A stretch of 64,000 nt of DNA from Hofstenia miamia (Eukaryota > Xenacoelomorpha > Acoela): positions 1,378,601-1,442,600 of the forward strand of contig SCFE01000113.1 in NCBI GenBank assembly GCA_004352715.1, given 5' to 3'. The notes beneath the pieces were generated by a model. That model worked only from the letters and a program-made list of their open reading frames with translations. It was not told the DNA's origin and ran no database searches. A program made the translations under genes and the position numbers. Positions 22,046 through 33,359 of the stretch are shown here, one piece after another; positions within the stretch are counted from its first letter, which is position 1; every line of letters starts with the position of its first letter.

Positions 22046-23250
22046 GTTGTCAGCTTGCGTCCATCTTAATGGAATTTTCTTAATTGTTTTGTGTATTTAT
22101 TAACCACCGCTGGGCCGTTGGGTTCAAATTGACTAAAAGTAAACTTTAATCATCAGTAGATTTAACGGATATGATACTTAATTGAATTACTTTATAGATC
22201 TTTTTAGTCAAATAAATAAGTATCTGTACAGAAGTCTTCCGCCAATTTTTATTAAAGTTTAGAAATCAGTGAATTTCCTTTGTAACTACTTTACCTCAAT
22301 TGAAATTTTCAATTTTACATGACATTTTTGGGGTTGGATTGTAATTTCACTACAGTTTTATTCATAAACAGCATTAAAATTCTGTAAAACAGCTACCTGT
22401 TACCATTCAACGATCAATAAGAATATCTGCGCTATACAATTGCTAAAATAGTTTGTCATTTTGTCAGTGAGCATCACGACTATTTATATCATATTTCGTC
22501 AATGTGAATTACACATCTTACATTATCTGATTGTGGGTAAAATTGGCTACAAACTCCTAAATGATTGGTCATTGTGGTTAAAGTGTTAACTTCCGGCACA
22601 TTTCATATTTGTGTGCGGCGTCTCAAGAAACCTCATTCGCCACAATAAGTGTCCGTTATCTTTGTTGGCATAGTTTTCAATGTGCTGATCCTTTTCTTAC
22701 CATCAAAAATGATTTAAAAAAGGAAATGGAAGACAATGTTCAAGAACAAAATAATGATTAAAAATCCGATAACTTGAAACTCAATGACAATGAAGAATTT
22801 TATCATTCGAAGGAAGTACTACATGGAAATTCGAATGGGATGTCACGCAAGCTCAATAATTCCTTTCGAGAAATGCTATTCGTAAATGTCATAAAGGTCC
22901 ATGTGATATCATGGTTTAACCAGGTAGATTCACCGCAAGCACTTTGACTATCCAGGATATGTTTTCATGCATTTCATGAATGACGCTTAACTTGAGAGAA
23001 TTCTGGTTCATTGCAATGAGGAAAGGTCTGTTTTACAAGGTGACCATCACCCATTCGCAGGGGATAAGTTGTTCTTCAGTGACTAAGTAAATGTAATCTT
23101 GAAAATGGAAAATTCTTCTGAAATAAGTCAATGGAATTTGATGAAAAGTTTGCACAAGTTATTGAAATTCATTATATGTTATACATATATTCCTAATACT
23201 CATCACTGTTCCAATACCTCAGAATTGTTTGAATAAATTCCTTAGGGTCA
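22046..23250. other. Intronic DNA with possible eroded coding sequence
   Basis: Between Rel exons. On the plus strand near 22940-23170, one frame reads DYPGYVFMHFMNDA, ERILVHCNEERSVLQGDHHP and FAGDKLFFSD with scattered stops. It is GC-richer than its surroundings and may be a pseudogene or transposon remnant. I do not recognise it. Confidence 0.25.
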
Positions 23251-24272
23251 CTTAGCGACCCCAATGGAACTTGAAGTGGTTGAAATGAAACGGCATAACT
23301 TGGATGGATGAAATGTTATTTAAAATCAAAATTCTGATTTTCTTATAAAATTACAATAAGTTGATTATTGGGGGTCAGATAGGGTTAGACAAAAACTAAT
23401 TCATTTTCAAATATAACAATTTCTATGACATACCTTCACATTCTGTAAACCACAAAAGTCTAATTTAGGGGCATTTGATGGTAAAATTTATATTAGTCAA
23501 AGAAGGTTTCTGAAATTTACTCCAGGGGGTTGGGCACATTACAACAATCACGTCTATGAAACATAACAATGCAATTTAAATAAAACAGTTTAACAGTCAA
23601 TTTCTGGTTTAAAACAGAACGCTAATTTACATAAAAAACGATAACGACTAGTCAATAAACGTTGTATTGTAATAAAGATTACATTTTTTTGCAATGGAAT
23701 AAAAGTGTTGTTTTATATTAATTAAAAAAACCCTAATAATTTTTTCTGTGTTTATATTACTTCTAGTAACTTCGAGTTGATGAAATTATATACAGAGGCT
23801 ATGGCAGTGAAGATGCAAAATAAACTCTATGGTACCGTTATTTAAATTCACAATATACAGCCTATCAATCAAAGACAAGTACTTGAAATTTTGCTCTAGT
23901 CAATTCGGATTAATCTGCACGTCGGTCAAAACTTATAATTTATAAAATTATTAGCCACTCCTATGTACACTGATAGTATAGGAAGTTGTTGATTAAAAAA
24001 GGCCTTATAAACCTAACTGGTCTTGATATATTCTTCATGGAGTGTCGAAAGATATGTAGAAGCATCCAACAATAGATATTAACATTCGTAATGGATTTAT
24101 GCATAACACGTTTCTCTGAAGAAAACTATATTATTGTCTGAAGTAAAGAACTAATCATAAAACATGCTTGATTAAAACTAGATGAATTTTGTCAATTTAA
24201 ATACATGAGCTCGGTGAATTCCAGTGTATGATTTATTATTTAAACTGAGAAAACCGCGTAGGCTAAGACTAC

Positions 24273-24448
24273 CTTTGAAAATTCTTTAATCGTAGCCTGT
24301 TGGCTCCATTGTTTACTTTGTTCTTCAAAATAAACTTCAACATTATCATTTTTGCAAATTTCATTAGTCTTAAACCAGACTTCATATTTTCCATCTTCCA
24401 AAGGTCCTTTAATATTCCAATTTGAAATAAGCAGTGGTTGAATTCGAC
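24273..24448 (-). CDS. Rel/NF-kB family protein, dimerisation-domain exon 2
   Basis: The minus-strand exon is 176 bases, with acceptor TGGATACTTAG and donor AAAG|GTAGTC, phase 1 in and 0 out. It encodes 58 codons: RIQPLLISNWNIKGPLEDGK, then YEVWFKTNEICKNDNVEVYF, then an acidic loop and WSQQATIKEF. In NF-kB proteins this part of the IPT fold runs LKI-R-x-R-xG-V-GG-EIxLLCDKVQKxDIEVxF, then W-x-x-GxFSxxDV. The alignment is good in spacing and hydrophobic pattern, notably KNDNVEVYF against KEDIEVYF. The exon joins in phase to 25394-25501 upstream, directly or via 25069-25170, and to 21400-21538 downstream. Confidence 0.85.
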
Positions 24449-24617
24449 CTAAGTATCCATTTTAACCATATGTTTACATGAACAAATCTTTATAAACATC
24501 CATAATGTAGACGAATTCTAAAAGCATAAAAGTAAGGAAATGTTAATAGAGAGCAATTCTTCCTCTGCTTCAGCATACAGCTTTGCTGAAATTATCACTA
24601 GGATAACTATTTTTGGT

Positions 24618-24882
24618 CAAGGTGTTCGAGTACTCGCAATGTTAAGAACTCGAACTCGAATAAGCTCGCAAGAACTCGATCGGAAAACTCGGAAGAGAAA
24701 TAATCAAAACTCGAACTCGATTGAAAATCCACTCGAAAATACCTTAAAAATTAAGTTATTTTAAATTTCAATTTCTTTATCAATCGGAATTATTGTAAAA
24801 CGAATGTTTTTTATCATAAAAAACTCGAAACGTAAAAACTCGAATTCGGACTTAGAAATTCTAACTCGACTCGAAAACCCTG
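24618..24882. mobile_element. hAT-like MITE with CTCGA iterons
   Basis: Ends are CAAGGTGTTCGAGTACTCG on the left and, reverse-complemented, CAGGGTTTTCGAGTCGAG on the right. Inside each end, ACTCGAACTCGA-type pentamers are repeated many times, as in hAT subterminal transposase-binding sites. Flanking octamers TTTTTGGT and TTTTAGCA agree at 5 of 8 positions, so the target duplication is eroded or wrong. It lies in the intron between 25069 and 24448 of the Rel gene. An overlapping 74-codon plus frame is an artefact of the iterons. Confidence 0.65.
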
Positions 24883-25068
24883 TTTTAGCATTATCGAAGT
24901 GATATTGAGTTTAGGAAATGAGAAAGTGGAACATTTTAAAAATTTGTAACTTCTTTTTAAATGGTCTATTTTTCAATTAGTAGAAAAGAAATGCAGCCAT
25001 GAAGAAAAATAGGCTTTATAATTTTCACAACGTTATTCTAACAATTAAATCTTTAGCTTTATGCTTAC

Positions 25069-25170
25069 TGTTAACTAAATTGGAGCCACAATATGATAAT
25101 ATGCAAGATTTATCTCTAATATTGCCAATGCTTTCAAACAAACCAAGGGTAGAAGTGGGCGGAAATTTTT
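25069..25170 (-). CDS. Possible cassette exon inside the Rel domain
   Basis: Minus reading: acceptor CGTTTTCAACTTAG, 102 open bases, donor TTAACA|GTAAGC. Phase is 1 in and 1 out, so it can be included or skipped between 25394-25501 and 24273-24448 without breaking the frame. It encodes KFPPTSTLGLFESIGNIRDK and SCILSYCGSNLVN. The canonical Rel domain has no such 34-residue insert here, since the flanking exons align well when joined directly. It is therefore either an alternative exon or a fortuitous open stretch. Confidence 0.42.
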
Positions 25171-25393
25171 CTAAGTTGAAAACGAGTCACATTTTATTTT
25201 TCAAAAAAAACTTTAATTTGAAAGACGAACTTTTGACATTTCTGTTCGTTTCGAAACTAGTGCAATGATAAAATACTGCTTGGATTAAGCAAATTTGCAA
25301 TATACTTTACTTCTAAACTTAGGCACCAACTTTGCAAATTTTCGCTTTATAGAAATTTGATTTAATGCAACATTCCAAAATTGTTCGACTTAC

Positions 25394-25501
25394 GTCTGTC
25401 ATATATCGGTTCAGTTACAATCGGTGGTGTCCAAAACATCCTATCAACTATAGCCGTGAAAGCCAATCGAACTTTTGTACGATCACATCTCACAATTTCT
25501 T
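25394..25501 (-). CDS. Rel/NF-kB family protein, dimerisation-domain exon 1
   Basis: The minus-strand exon is 108 bases: acceptor TTTGTAATCTTTAG, donor GACAGAC|GTAAGT, phase 1 in and 1 out. It translates to EIVRCDRTKVRLAFTAIV, then TPPIVTEPIYDR. In NF-kB and Rel proteins the inter-domain linker and first strand read DL-x-VRLxFxAF..., then PPV-S-PIYD-(R/K). The match includes VRLxFtA and the EPIYDR signature. The DNA-recognition half (R-x-R-x-x-CEG) should lie upstream at higher coordinates. I did not find it in this window, so the gene may start beyond a long repeat-filled intron or be partial here. Confidence 0.83.
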
Positions 25502-25793
25502 CTAAAGATTACAAATTATTTGATAAAAAATACAAAGCCGAAAATGCATGCCATAAATAAATATTTATTATTTACTTAAATGGAACTGAATTGATTGAAG
25601 TCCAATTGAGATTTGTGTAAAAACTAAATTGAGAATTTCAAATCCTTAATGCAGAAATTTTAAAAACTTGGAATAGAGCAATAGAGTAGTAATTACAATG
25701 ATACATCTAAACAATTGTCCAGACATTTTATATCAAACAATGAAAATGATATATATATATATATATATTCTATAAAGTTTTATGCATTTACTG

Positions 25794-27992
25794 TAGAGTG
25801 ACCAGATCAAAAAATATGTGAAGGCGGGACACAGATTCATTAACTATATTTGTCGTTCGATGGCGCAATTTTAAACACAGTTAAACTATTTATATAGAAT
25901 AGAAATTCTTGACAACTGTCAAAAATTGGTCTTTACATTGGTCTCACTATACCACAATTCTGGAAAACCCTAGCCCATTGTTAAAAAATATATTATAAGC
26001 ACCATCCAACACTTAAAATGCTTTGGAGGCACATCATAACAGTTGCCAATTCAAACAATTGCCCAATGATTTTATGCATGTCATTCTACACCACTATTTT
26101 CATTGCATAATCTTCAAATTTTAGAGTGAATTCTTTTGGCATTTTCTAGACAATGAGAGCACATATTTTCTTGAGCTTTTTCGAAAACATTGTTTGCTCT
26201 TAGATAAATAACCACATTGTTGGAAAAACGTGCAAGTGAAATTCAAATTAAATTAAATAGCTAATGAGGCTTGCTTGTGTAAACTGACACCTAAGTAACA
26301 AAAAACATTAAAATTCAAATTCGTAAAAAAGAAGAAAGTTTCATTAACTGTTCCAAATCCACTTATTTTCTATTGAGATCACTCTATAGTCTTGAATTGC
26401 TTATAACATACGAGGCACATTTAAGTTCTTGATTTAGCTGTTAAGTATTGTCGCATAGAAAGGCAAATTGGCTTAAAGTTTTTTGGTAATAATGCGTTGG
26501 GTATTTATATATGTAGGAACTAGTTTAGTTATAAGGAAGATATAATAGATCACCCATTTTGACTGCAAACAAATCTAAATGAATTTTAGTTTCCGTTTAT
26601 AAAATTTTCTTATACAAAAATGAACTTAGCTTGGAACTCGAAAGTATCTAAAGAACAAACTTTGAAAACTTCCAGTAAAAATCCATTCGAAATATGGAGC
26701 AGTTAAACAGTACACAATAGACTTCTTTAAATGAAGTTAGGTTTAAGGATTATGTTGTCATTAGCCATGGAAGAGCATGATTTATTGGTAAGGCTTCCAA
26801 TTAGTTAGATAAGTTTTAAATTTATCTTGTAATTTGAAGTTTTACTCTACGCCATGTCGAGTCCACAATATTTTTGTGGTGTTAATAAACTGATATTGGG
26901 ACTTATTAACTATCACAAATACTGCGGAGACTTATTGAGAATTCAACTATTGCTGTACAAAAGCTTGGTATTTTGTTTAATAAACTGGACAAAATTCTGC
27001 AATTAGTTGCTGAATTTTAATTAAATGCTTGAAGCTTAACTTGTTGTTAACAAAACCTTTCAAAAAACGGTTGCTACATTTTGAAAATTGAGGGAACGTT
27101 CATAGTAATCTGATAATGATATGAACGAATCGTGTCATAGTAGAGAAATATCACTTTATTATGAAAGTGTGTCGTTCAAACATTGTAATTGCAAAATGTA
27201 TTTTTCATAGATATTTGCTTCGAAGACAATTATGTGTATAAGAGACAGAAATAGCACACTTTCATTATTTTTGCAAATTCTAACAATGACTGTAGAATGA
27301 TCTACATATATGACATGAAATTTGAAACGTGTTCATTTTACTATTTGTTGTTACTACAAGAAACGATAACATCCGCCAAACGCGTGGCATGCTTTCAACC
27401 AAAGTCTATTTTGTGGAATCCTGTTCCATTTCTCAAAGGATCTCTATTGAACTGAGCGACCAAGTTCATCCCAATGATGCTCAATTGGGTGCAAATCTGG
27501 GCACAAAATAATTATGTAACAACCATATTTTCCAATGAGGTAGACTAAATTAACGTAGAGTAACACATATTTATATATTCATATATAAGTTGAACTTCCT
27601 CATTTTCCTAATAATATATTATAAGCATTTGACATAACCTGCTTACAAATTGCAAGCTAAATAAAAAAGAGCAGAATTTTATAAATTTGCCCCAAACTCT
27701 TCAAATAACGAAAATTTGTAGGAGTTGTATGAAATTTTATTATTGGATTTTGTGTATTTCATAAGCGTAATGTATAAAATTGCTGTGCATGCACAGTATT
27801 TTGTATTTAGGTAAGGTTGGCGGATTATTTTTAGATTAAAATTTAAAAACTCAAAAAAATTGTCTTGATAGTTTGTTTGTCCTGTGAGAGTCCATAATAG
27901 AAAAAAGCCTTTCACAGAATGCATTTTCAAATGGAATGCAGCAAAATAAGTGACATGCAACTGCACCTATTGCGGGATGGCTGGTCACCCTA
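25794..27992. mobile_element. hAT-like element, 2.2 kb, perfect 8-bp target duplication
   Basis: The left end is TAGAGTGACCAGATC from 25794. The reverse-complemented right end is TAGGGTGACCAGCCATCCCG from 27992. Both are bordered by the identical octamer ATTTACTG (25786-25793 and 27993-28000), the duplication size of hAT elements. The 2199-base interior is stop-ridden. A minus frame at 27966-27679 contains SVKGFFLLWTLTGQTNYQDN and FLNFNLKI, which faintly resembles the SVERxFS...W-x-x-RN block of hAT C-terminal domains, but its position near the end is unusual. Dead autonomous-length copy. Confidence 0.75.
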
Positions 27993-28052
27993 ATTTACTG
28001 CCTTTGACTTCCAAAGATGCCAAAAACATGAGTCTTACAAAATAGTTTCAGT

Positions 28053-28314
28053 CAGTGGCGCACTTAGGGAGGCAGCGGGGACGACCGCCTCTCTTTTTTG
28101 AGACCACTTGCGAACTCTTAATTAAAATGTTCTCTTTTCCTCCAAATTGAAAATATTCCACTTGATTTCTAGATGTTATCAAGCGATTTACTGCTAAAAC
28201 AGACGATTGCATTTTGCATAAGGTTGCGTTTGTTCAAAAACCTTTTAAAAATTTTTTATCTGTAAAAATAGGTGTCAGCCCCTCCCCGTTTTAAAATCCA
28301 TAAACGCATCACTG
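28053..28314. mobile_element. hAT-like MITE
   Basis: The left end is CAGTGGCGCACTTAGGGAGG. The reverse-complemented right end is CAGTGATGCGTTTATGGATT followed by an AAAACGGGGAGGGG block. CAGTGGCGCA ends are typical of hAT elements. Flanking octamers GTTTCAGT and GTTCGAGT agree at 6 of 8 positions. No coding capacity. It lies about 50 bases beyond the 2.2-kb hAT element. Confidence 0.68.
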
Positions 28315-29870
28315 GTTCGAGTTGATATTTCCACTCAACTTATCCCAACCCGATAGCCTTGTCTATTTCCAATTGTAAATTCAAGATGTTATCAATCGAT
28401 TTCAAAAAATCTGATTTCAGTTGTCAGCTGAAGTAACTGAAGCCTAACGTTTCGTGTCACAGAACAGCGAGAATTATCGCAAGTACAACGAAATCAAGCA
28501 TCAACACAATAACCAATGTCCATTTTAGCAGAAATTGCTTTACAAAATACTTATCACTTTGAAAACACTAGACATTTATAATATTCTAATAAATAAAACG
28601 CTCGCAGGTTATTTTGAATGAAAATGAACAAATATTAGAAAAATAAATTTTTTTTTGCTGGAAATACTGATTAAAAAGCAAAATGATAACGAAGTACAAA
28701 CCGTAAATCGAAGATTCCGATATTTAATTCTCTTAGCAAAACTAAAAATCATGACTTAAGGTAGATAGAGGGTAATAGGGTTGTAATTCTGCTGAATAAT
28801 TAAATGTTGAAACCTTTGGGACATAAGTTAAGCTTACGGATTAGGGGTTTCGATGATGCAATTTTTTGCGTAAATTATGCAAATAACAATTCAAAATACA
28901 GGCTTGCCGTTGTGTGAGTTTTTCACACAACAACAGCAAAACACTGTTGTTCAAACAGCAAACACAACACAACACAACACAACAAATTCATTAAATTTAT
29001 TCGTGAGGTAACACTTAAAATGATACGAAATGCTTCCGATGGTACATCAAGTCATTATTAATAAAATATATTTGTTTTAAATAATTACAATAAAAATACT
29101 TATAGCCACCTCAACAACATTTTAGGTAATTATCTTATTCAGCAAGGAAAATATTAGGAGCAGAATTTCTTAAAATTTAAAATGTATGATTCAAAAAAAC
29201 ATGTAAGAGGTACAAGGCATCCACCTATCTATTTCGATTTAAAATGAAGGAGGGCGCGACGTGAATGTAAGCAATTGTCATTTTGTTTAACAATAGATAA
29301 TTTCAGAAACAATATGTTTAAGCGAAACCATTAATTCCAATTATTTATATTTGAAATATGTGATATTTCGTCAATATTTACAAACTTTGAATAAGAATTT
29401 GCGAACTTGATGAAGTTGTATTTTACATAACAAAATTGCAAAACTTTATATGGAATGAAACCAATATAATCTTTTGAAAATATTTACATAGGCCACATAA
29501 CCTTATTAAACTTAACTCAAAAATTATGTTAGTCCAATATTCCTAAAATATCTATTACTAACTATTAATTGGTATTTAGGCATAAAAACATATAGCTAAA
29601 AGTGCTAGACTTTTCTTAAATAACTGAACATTCATCTGTAAATTAAATATTATTTGTTGCTTAGTGTGTGCATGGGAGAATTTTTCAGGACTATTTAATG
29701 CAATAGGATTGTGATTTGGTGCTAACTATTTCAGTGGTATTGGGATTAAAGAAGGTCTGGGACAATAAATAAAGCAACTGGTATGGTGAATTTAAATTTG
29801 TTACTCAAAATTTTTGTATTTTTTTTTCAAAATAGAAATTATGCAGTGGAACAATGGGGCAAGAAATATT
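28315..29870. other. AT-rich DNA, no gene seen
   Basis: A short CACAACACAACACAACA run sits at about 28962-28984. Otherwise there is no recognisable structure. Confidence 0.5.
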
Positions 29871-29879
29871 CATGGACTG

Positions 29880-30220
29880 GTATGAGAAGGAACTGGGAGA
29901 TAAGTATTACACGCATGATTAATCTCTCACTTTCTACTGCATTTTCCTCCGCAAAGCTAAGATGATAACACCTATTTTAAAACCGGGTAAGAAAAAAGAT
30001 AACCCCTGCGGATATCGTCCAATTGCTAACACACATTGGTTAAAATCAAAGTTTATTGAAAAGGCAGCGTGCACACAGTTAGTTTTATATTTTGAATCAA
30101 ATGGGATATTACCCTCAAATCAATCAGGATTTAAAAGACACCACTAAGTAGAAACTTCTTTTACGAATCAAGAATGATCTCTTAGCTTTAAATGAGAAGG
30201 TTAGTTTTTGATTTGGTTGA
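29880..30220 (+). pseudogene. LINE reverse transcriptase, N-terminal RT fragment
   Basis: The plus frames read ITRMINLSLSTAF, then MITPILKPGKKKDNPCGYRP-IAN, then LVLYFESNGILPSNQSGFKR-HH, then a shifted LLLRIKNDLLALNEKVSF. This is the canonical RT motif order of CR1/L2/Jockey-like LINEs: IxxSLxxGxxPxxxKxAxVxPxxKxGxxxdxxNYRPIS, LxxxLxxxxLLxxxQxGFRxxHST, then the DFSKAFD approach. It stops before the catalytic palm, so it is a short internal fragment with at least two frameshifts. Confidence 0.82.
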
Positions 30221-30502
30221 TCAACTTTTAAGAAGCCATTTATTACATGTTAAAGCAAAGGTACAAAAGATTTGACCTTAGATTAGGATTTTACATGTTT
30301 CAAAGTCCTAAAATCACATAAAACACAAAACTGAATAAAATGACAAATCATGCTGATTCTTATCCTCTATCTACCCTAAGAGAATACATTTATGCTACTC
30401 AAAGATTATCGTAACAAGTGAAGCCAAGCTAAACATTATAAAATAAGTATAGGACATCGCCAGTCATAACACTTCCACGAGAACTAGTCATTGAGTTAAT
30501 TG

Positions 30503-30560
30503 CAGGAGCGGATACAGAAATGTTTTAGAGGTACCTCAAGGTAAAGTATAGTTGCGTCCA
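30503..30560 (+). mobile_element. hAT-like terminal end (family of the 4870 end)
   Basis: CAGGAGCGGATACAGAAATG, then TTTTAGAGG, matches the reverse complement of the end at 4870. The element would extend rightwards. Its other terminus was not located. Confidence 0.4.
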
Positions 30561-31236
30561 CAACATGTTATTACATTAATAAAAATATTTATTGTTTCCA
30601 ATATGATTACTTCTTGATGATGTGTCTGGAATTGGTAAAAGAATTGTATACATAAAGTTATTGAGTAACTTCAGCGCGCTATTGGTTCTGGAAAATAAAG
30701 TGAAAAGATGTCAAATAGAAAGTTAGTACTGCGTTAATTACGTCTTATTGAATTGATAACTTGAAAACAACAACATGCCACAATTAGAAGTACAAAAAAT
30801 ATATTTTCAATAAAAGCAATGATAACAATATAAAAAAATAATATAATATACCTGAAACAGGAACAGGAAACATTTTAGGTTGGGATTGATACATTTCAAA
30901 ATTTTGGAAGAATATCTTCCAAAATTTTTAGCAATATGGATCAATGATGGTTTTTTCAATCTAAATGAAAACCAAGAAAACACGAATTAATCAATCAAAC
31001 TCACAAAAACAAAAAAGTACTGCAAAGTTATACTGAAGTACCACATCACATCTTTTAATCCGGTACCATATCTACGGAATCGGGAACGGAATGCTACCGA
31101 TACCGCAGACCACTAGCTCAAACCCTTAACCCAATTTTTAATGCAACCATTGATATTTGTACAGCTACAATTGAAGCATTCTCAATTAAATCCTTTAAAT
31201 AATTAAATCTAATCAAACACTAAATATCCTTGTAAA
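30561..31236. other. AT-rich DNA, possible body of the preceding element
   Basis: No coding sequence. The palindromic string CAAAATTTTGGAAGAATATC, then TTCCAAAATTTT, sits at about 30897-30930. No other feature is seen. Confidence 0.35.
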
Positions 31237-31697
31237 ATGTTGGGTTTTGTTAGATTCAAGCGGCAAAGACGTCGAAAGAGGCTAAGCAAGGCAAGACGCA
31301 GACTTTTTGAACGATAAGGGATTGGAAGAAAAAAGATATGATAAAGGCAACAGGGGATTGCTTACAACATCCACATTATCCATTTTATAAGGGGACGTCG
31401 TTGCTGCCACAAATTACTTTTCTCCATGCTACAATAGCAGCACCTAGAATTAGGCAGCGTTATGAACCATTTCTATGGTAACAAACTATAAATCTAAGTT
31501 ATCAAAAACTTACTCAATTGATTCGAAAAGATTGCCGTTCAAAACGTATGGCATCACTTCTGAATCATTCCCGATACGTACTAATGAATGCAAACTATCT
31601 TGAAAATGATGTAAAACCCAAGCATAGATCTTCACACTTGCATCACCCGGCTGGTGAAGAGGAGTTTTTACCTATATATAAAAGTGAATTTGAAACT
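31237..31697 (+). pseudogene. Unrecognised coding-looking segment with Arg-rich start
   Basis: From an ATG at 31237 the frame reads FKRQRRRKRLSKARRRLFER then stops. Shifting two bases, it continues open from 31320: DWKKKDMIKATGDCLQHPHY, PFYKGTSLLPQITFLHATIA, one stop near 31475, then IRKDCRSKRMASLLNHSRYV and LENDVKPKHRSSHLHHPAG up to a stop near 31698. The total is about 150 codons with one frameshift and one stop. Residue usage is unlike the surrounding noise, with good hydrophobic periodicity and few low-complexity runs. I cannot place it in a family. It could be a degraded host retrocopy or the coding part of an unknown mobile element. Confidence 0.45.
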
Positions 31698-31699
31698 TG

Positions 31700-33180
31700 A
31701 ATTAAATAGAATTTTCATAGACAGAGCATTTTGATATCCGGTAAGACGTTAAAAGTGGGTAATTAAAAACATAAAACAGTTTTCTCAAGCTAATCTGCTG
31801 ACATATATGCTGCGCTATTTGTTACCAATGTTCAGCTGGTGAACATGAATGTTTTTTCAAACATTTGAACAATGGCATGCAAAAGCTAGACAAGCAAATA
31901 CTTTTAAGTAACCAAATTAGTATAAATAATAAACCATGAAAAATACAATTATATGTGAAATCAATTCGGGGCCCCAACTTAATAACTCCCAAATTTATGT
32001 ATTTTTGGTGTGTACTAGATACTTAATACTAAACATTTTGTACCTGCATGACTATTGGATCTCCAAAATAATCTAAAATTGTTTATTAACGATTTTATTC
32101 TAATATTGGGGGTCAATTTTTGCCTATGTTTATATAATTATTTTGTTGTTTTGATATTTTCCAAAATTGTGGCCCCAAAATTGTTTAAAATAAGTTTTAT
32201 GCCTATATTTTTAGAGAACAAAAAAAATTTATTGCCAAGTGCGGCCCACCATTTTAGTGACGCCATTTTAACTATGACACCGTTCCAACCAATCAGACAG
32301 AAAATTTGTGTTTGCATAATTTTATTCGAACTAATTGCAGTAACTAAAGAATTTTAGTCTTTCTGGTAATTCATTTATTGCCGTAGGACATGCAGTGTCG
32401 TAATGAAATCCATTCTAATGAACGATTGAGCAGATTAAAAATCACTAGTGCGCGCTTGACAAAATTTTGATAAACTATTTAATTTGTAAAATATTTAGTT
32501 GTTAAATTAAATAATCAACAGTGCGCGATTAGCCTAATTCTATAAAACGGCATTCGCATAGGGTTGTGAAACTGGTCTCCATTTGAGTGCTTATGACGCC
32601 ACTTTATTTCAAAATATAGCAAGAAAGATAAGAAAAAATTCGTCTTTCATTAAGAATTTCTATAAATTTCTGTCAAATAAAAACAAATGGGTACCGTATT
32701 CTTATTTAAGAATTTGTACAAGGAATCCCTGAGATAAAAAATGCGAAAAAATCATTATCCCAGATAGGAGCCTCGCTCAAATATATTGTTTCCGGCACTG
32801 CATGAATAGAGTAATGTTTCTGATTGATATTCAAATGTTAAATATCATGTTTAATTTTGGGTTATTGTATTGTATGAAAATATTTCGTGTGGTTCATTTA
32901 CAACAAGAGTGTTTCAATTTCAATGCGAAGCAATGAACGGACTGCTTGCTTTGCTGGCTAAATCTTCGCGCAATAAGTTGAAGAAACGGATATAATTTAA
33001 TCGAATTATGTCCTATATTGCCTTCATACTTGAATCTTGAATGTTGTTTTAAAGCAAACTAACAATTTACCATTTGCAAATTTGTATAGCTATAAATTAA
33101 GAATGAAATTAATTTATTAAAAAATTATTGGGCAAGCTCTGCTTGCCTTGATTACACGCACGAGCAGCCTATGCATTTGA
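31700..33180. other. AT-rich DNA, no gene seen
   Basis: A 100-codon plus frame at 32055-32357 is rich in Phe/Leu/Ile and unrecognised. Nothing else supports a gene. Confidence 0.4.
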
Positions 33181-33183
33181 ACC

Positions 33184-33345
33184 ATATATATATATATATA
33201 TATATATATNNNNNNNNNNNNNNNNNNNNNNNNNNNNNNNNNNNNNNNNNNNNNNNNNNNNNNNNNNNNNNNNNNNNNNNNNNNNNNNNNNNNNNNNNNN
33301 NNNNNNNNNNNNNNNNNNNNNNNNNNNNNNNNNTATATATATATA
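33184..33345. repeat. (TA)n microsatellite with gap
   Basis: TA runs flank a 124-N gap (33210-33333). The flanking open frames are artefacts. Confidence 0.97.
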
Positions 33346-33359
33346 ATCGTTATTTGGTT

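Noticed and set aside
23940-24260. Additional exon between Rel exons 2 and 3
   Set aside because: Exons 24273-24448 and 21400-21538 join in phase 0 and give continuous Rel-domain alignment, leaving no room for another.
27329-27511. 60-codon plus frame suspected to be a Tc1-like transposase piece
   Set aside because: The resemblance was only to short strings. No motif order could be shown, and it lies inside the 2.2-kb hAT element.
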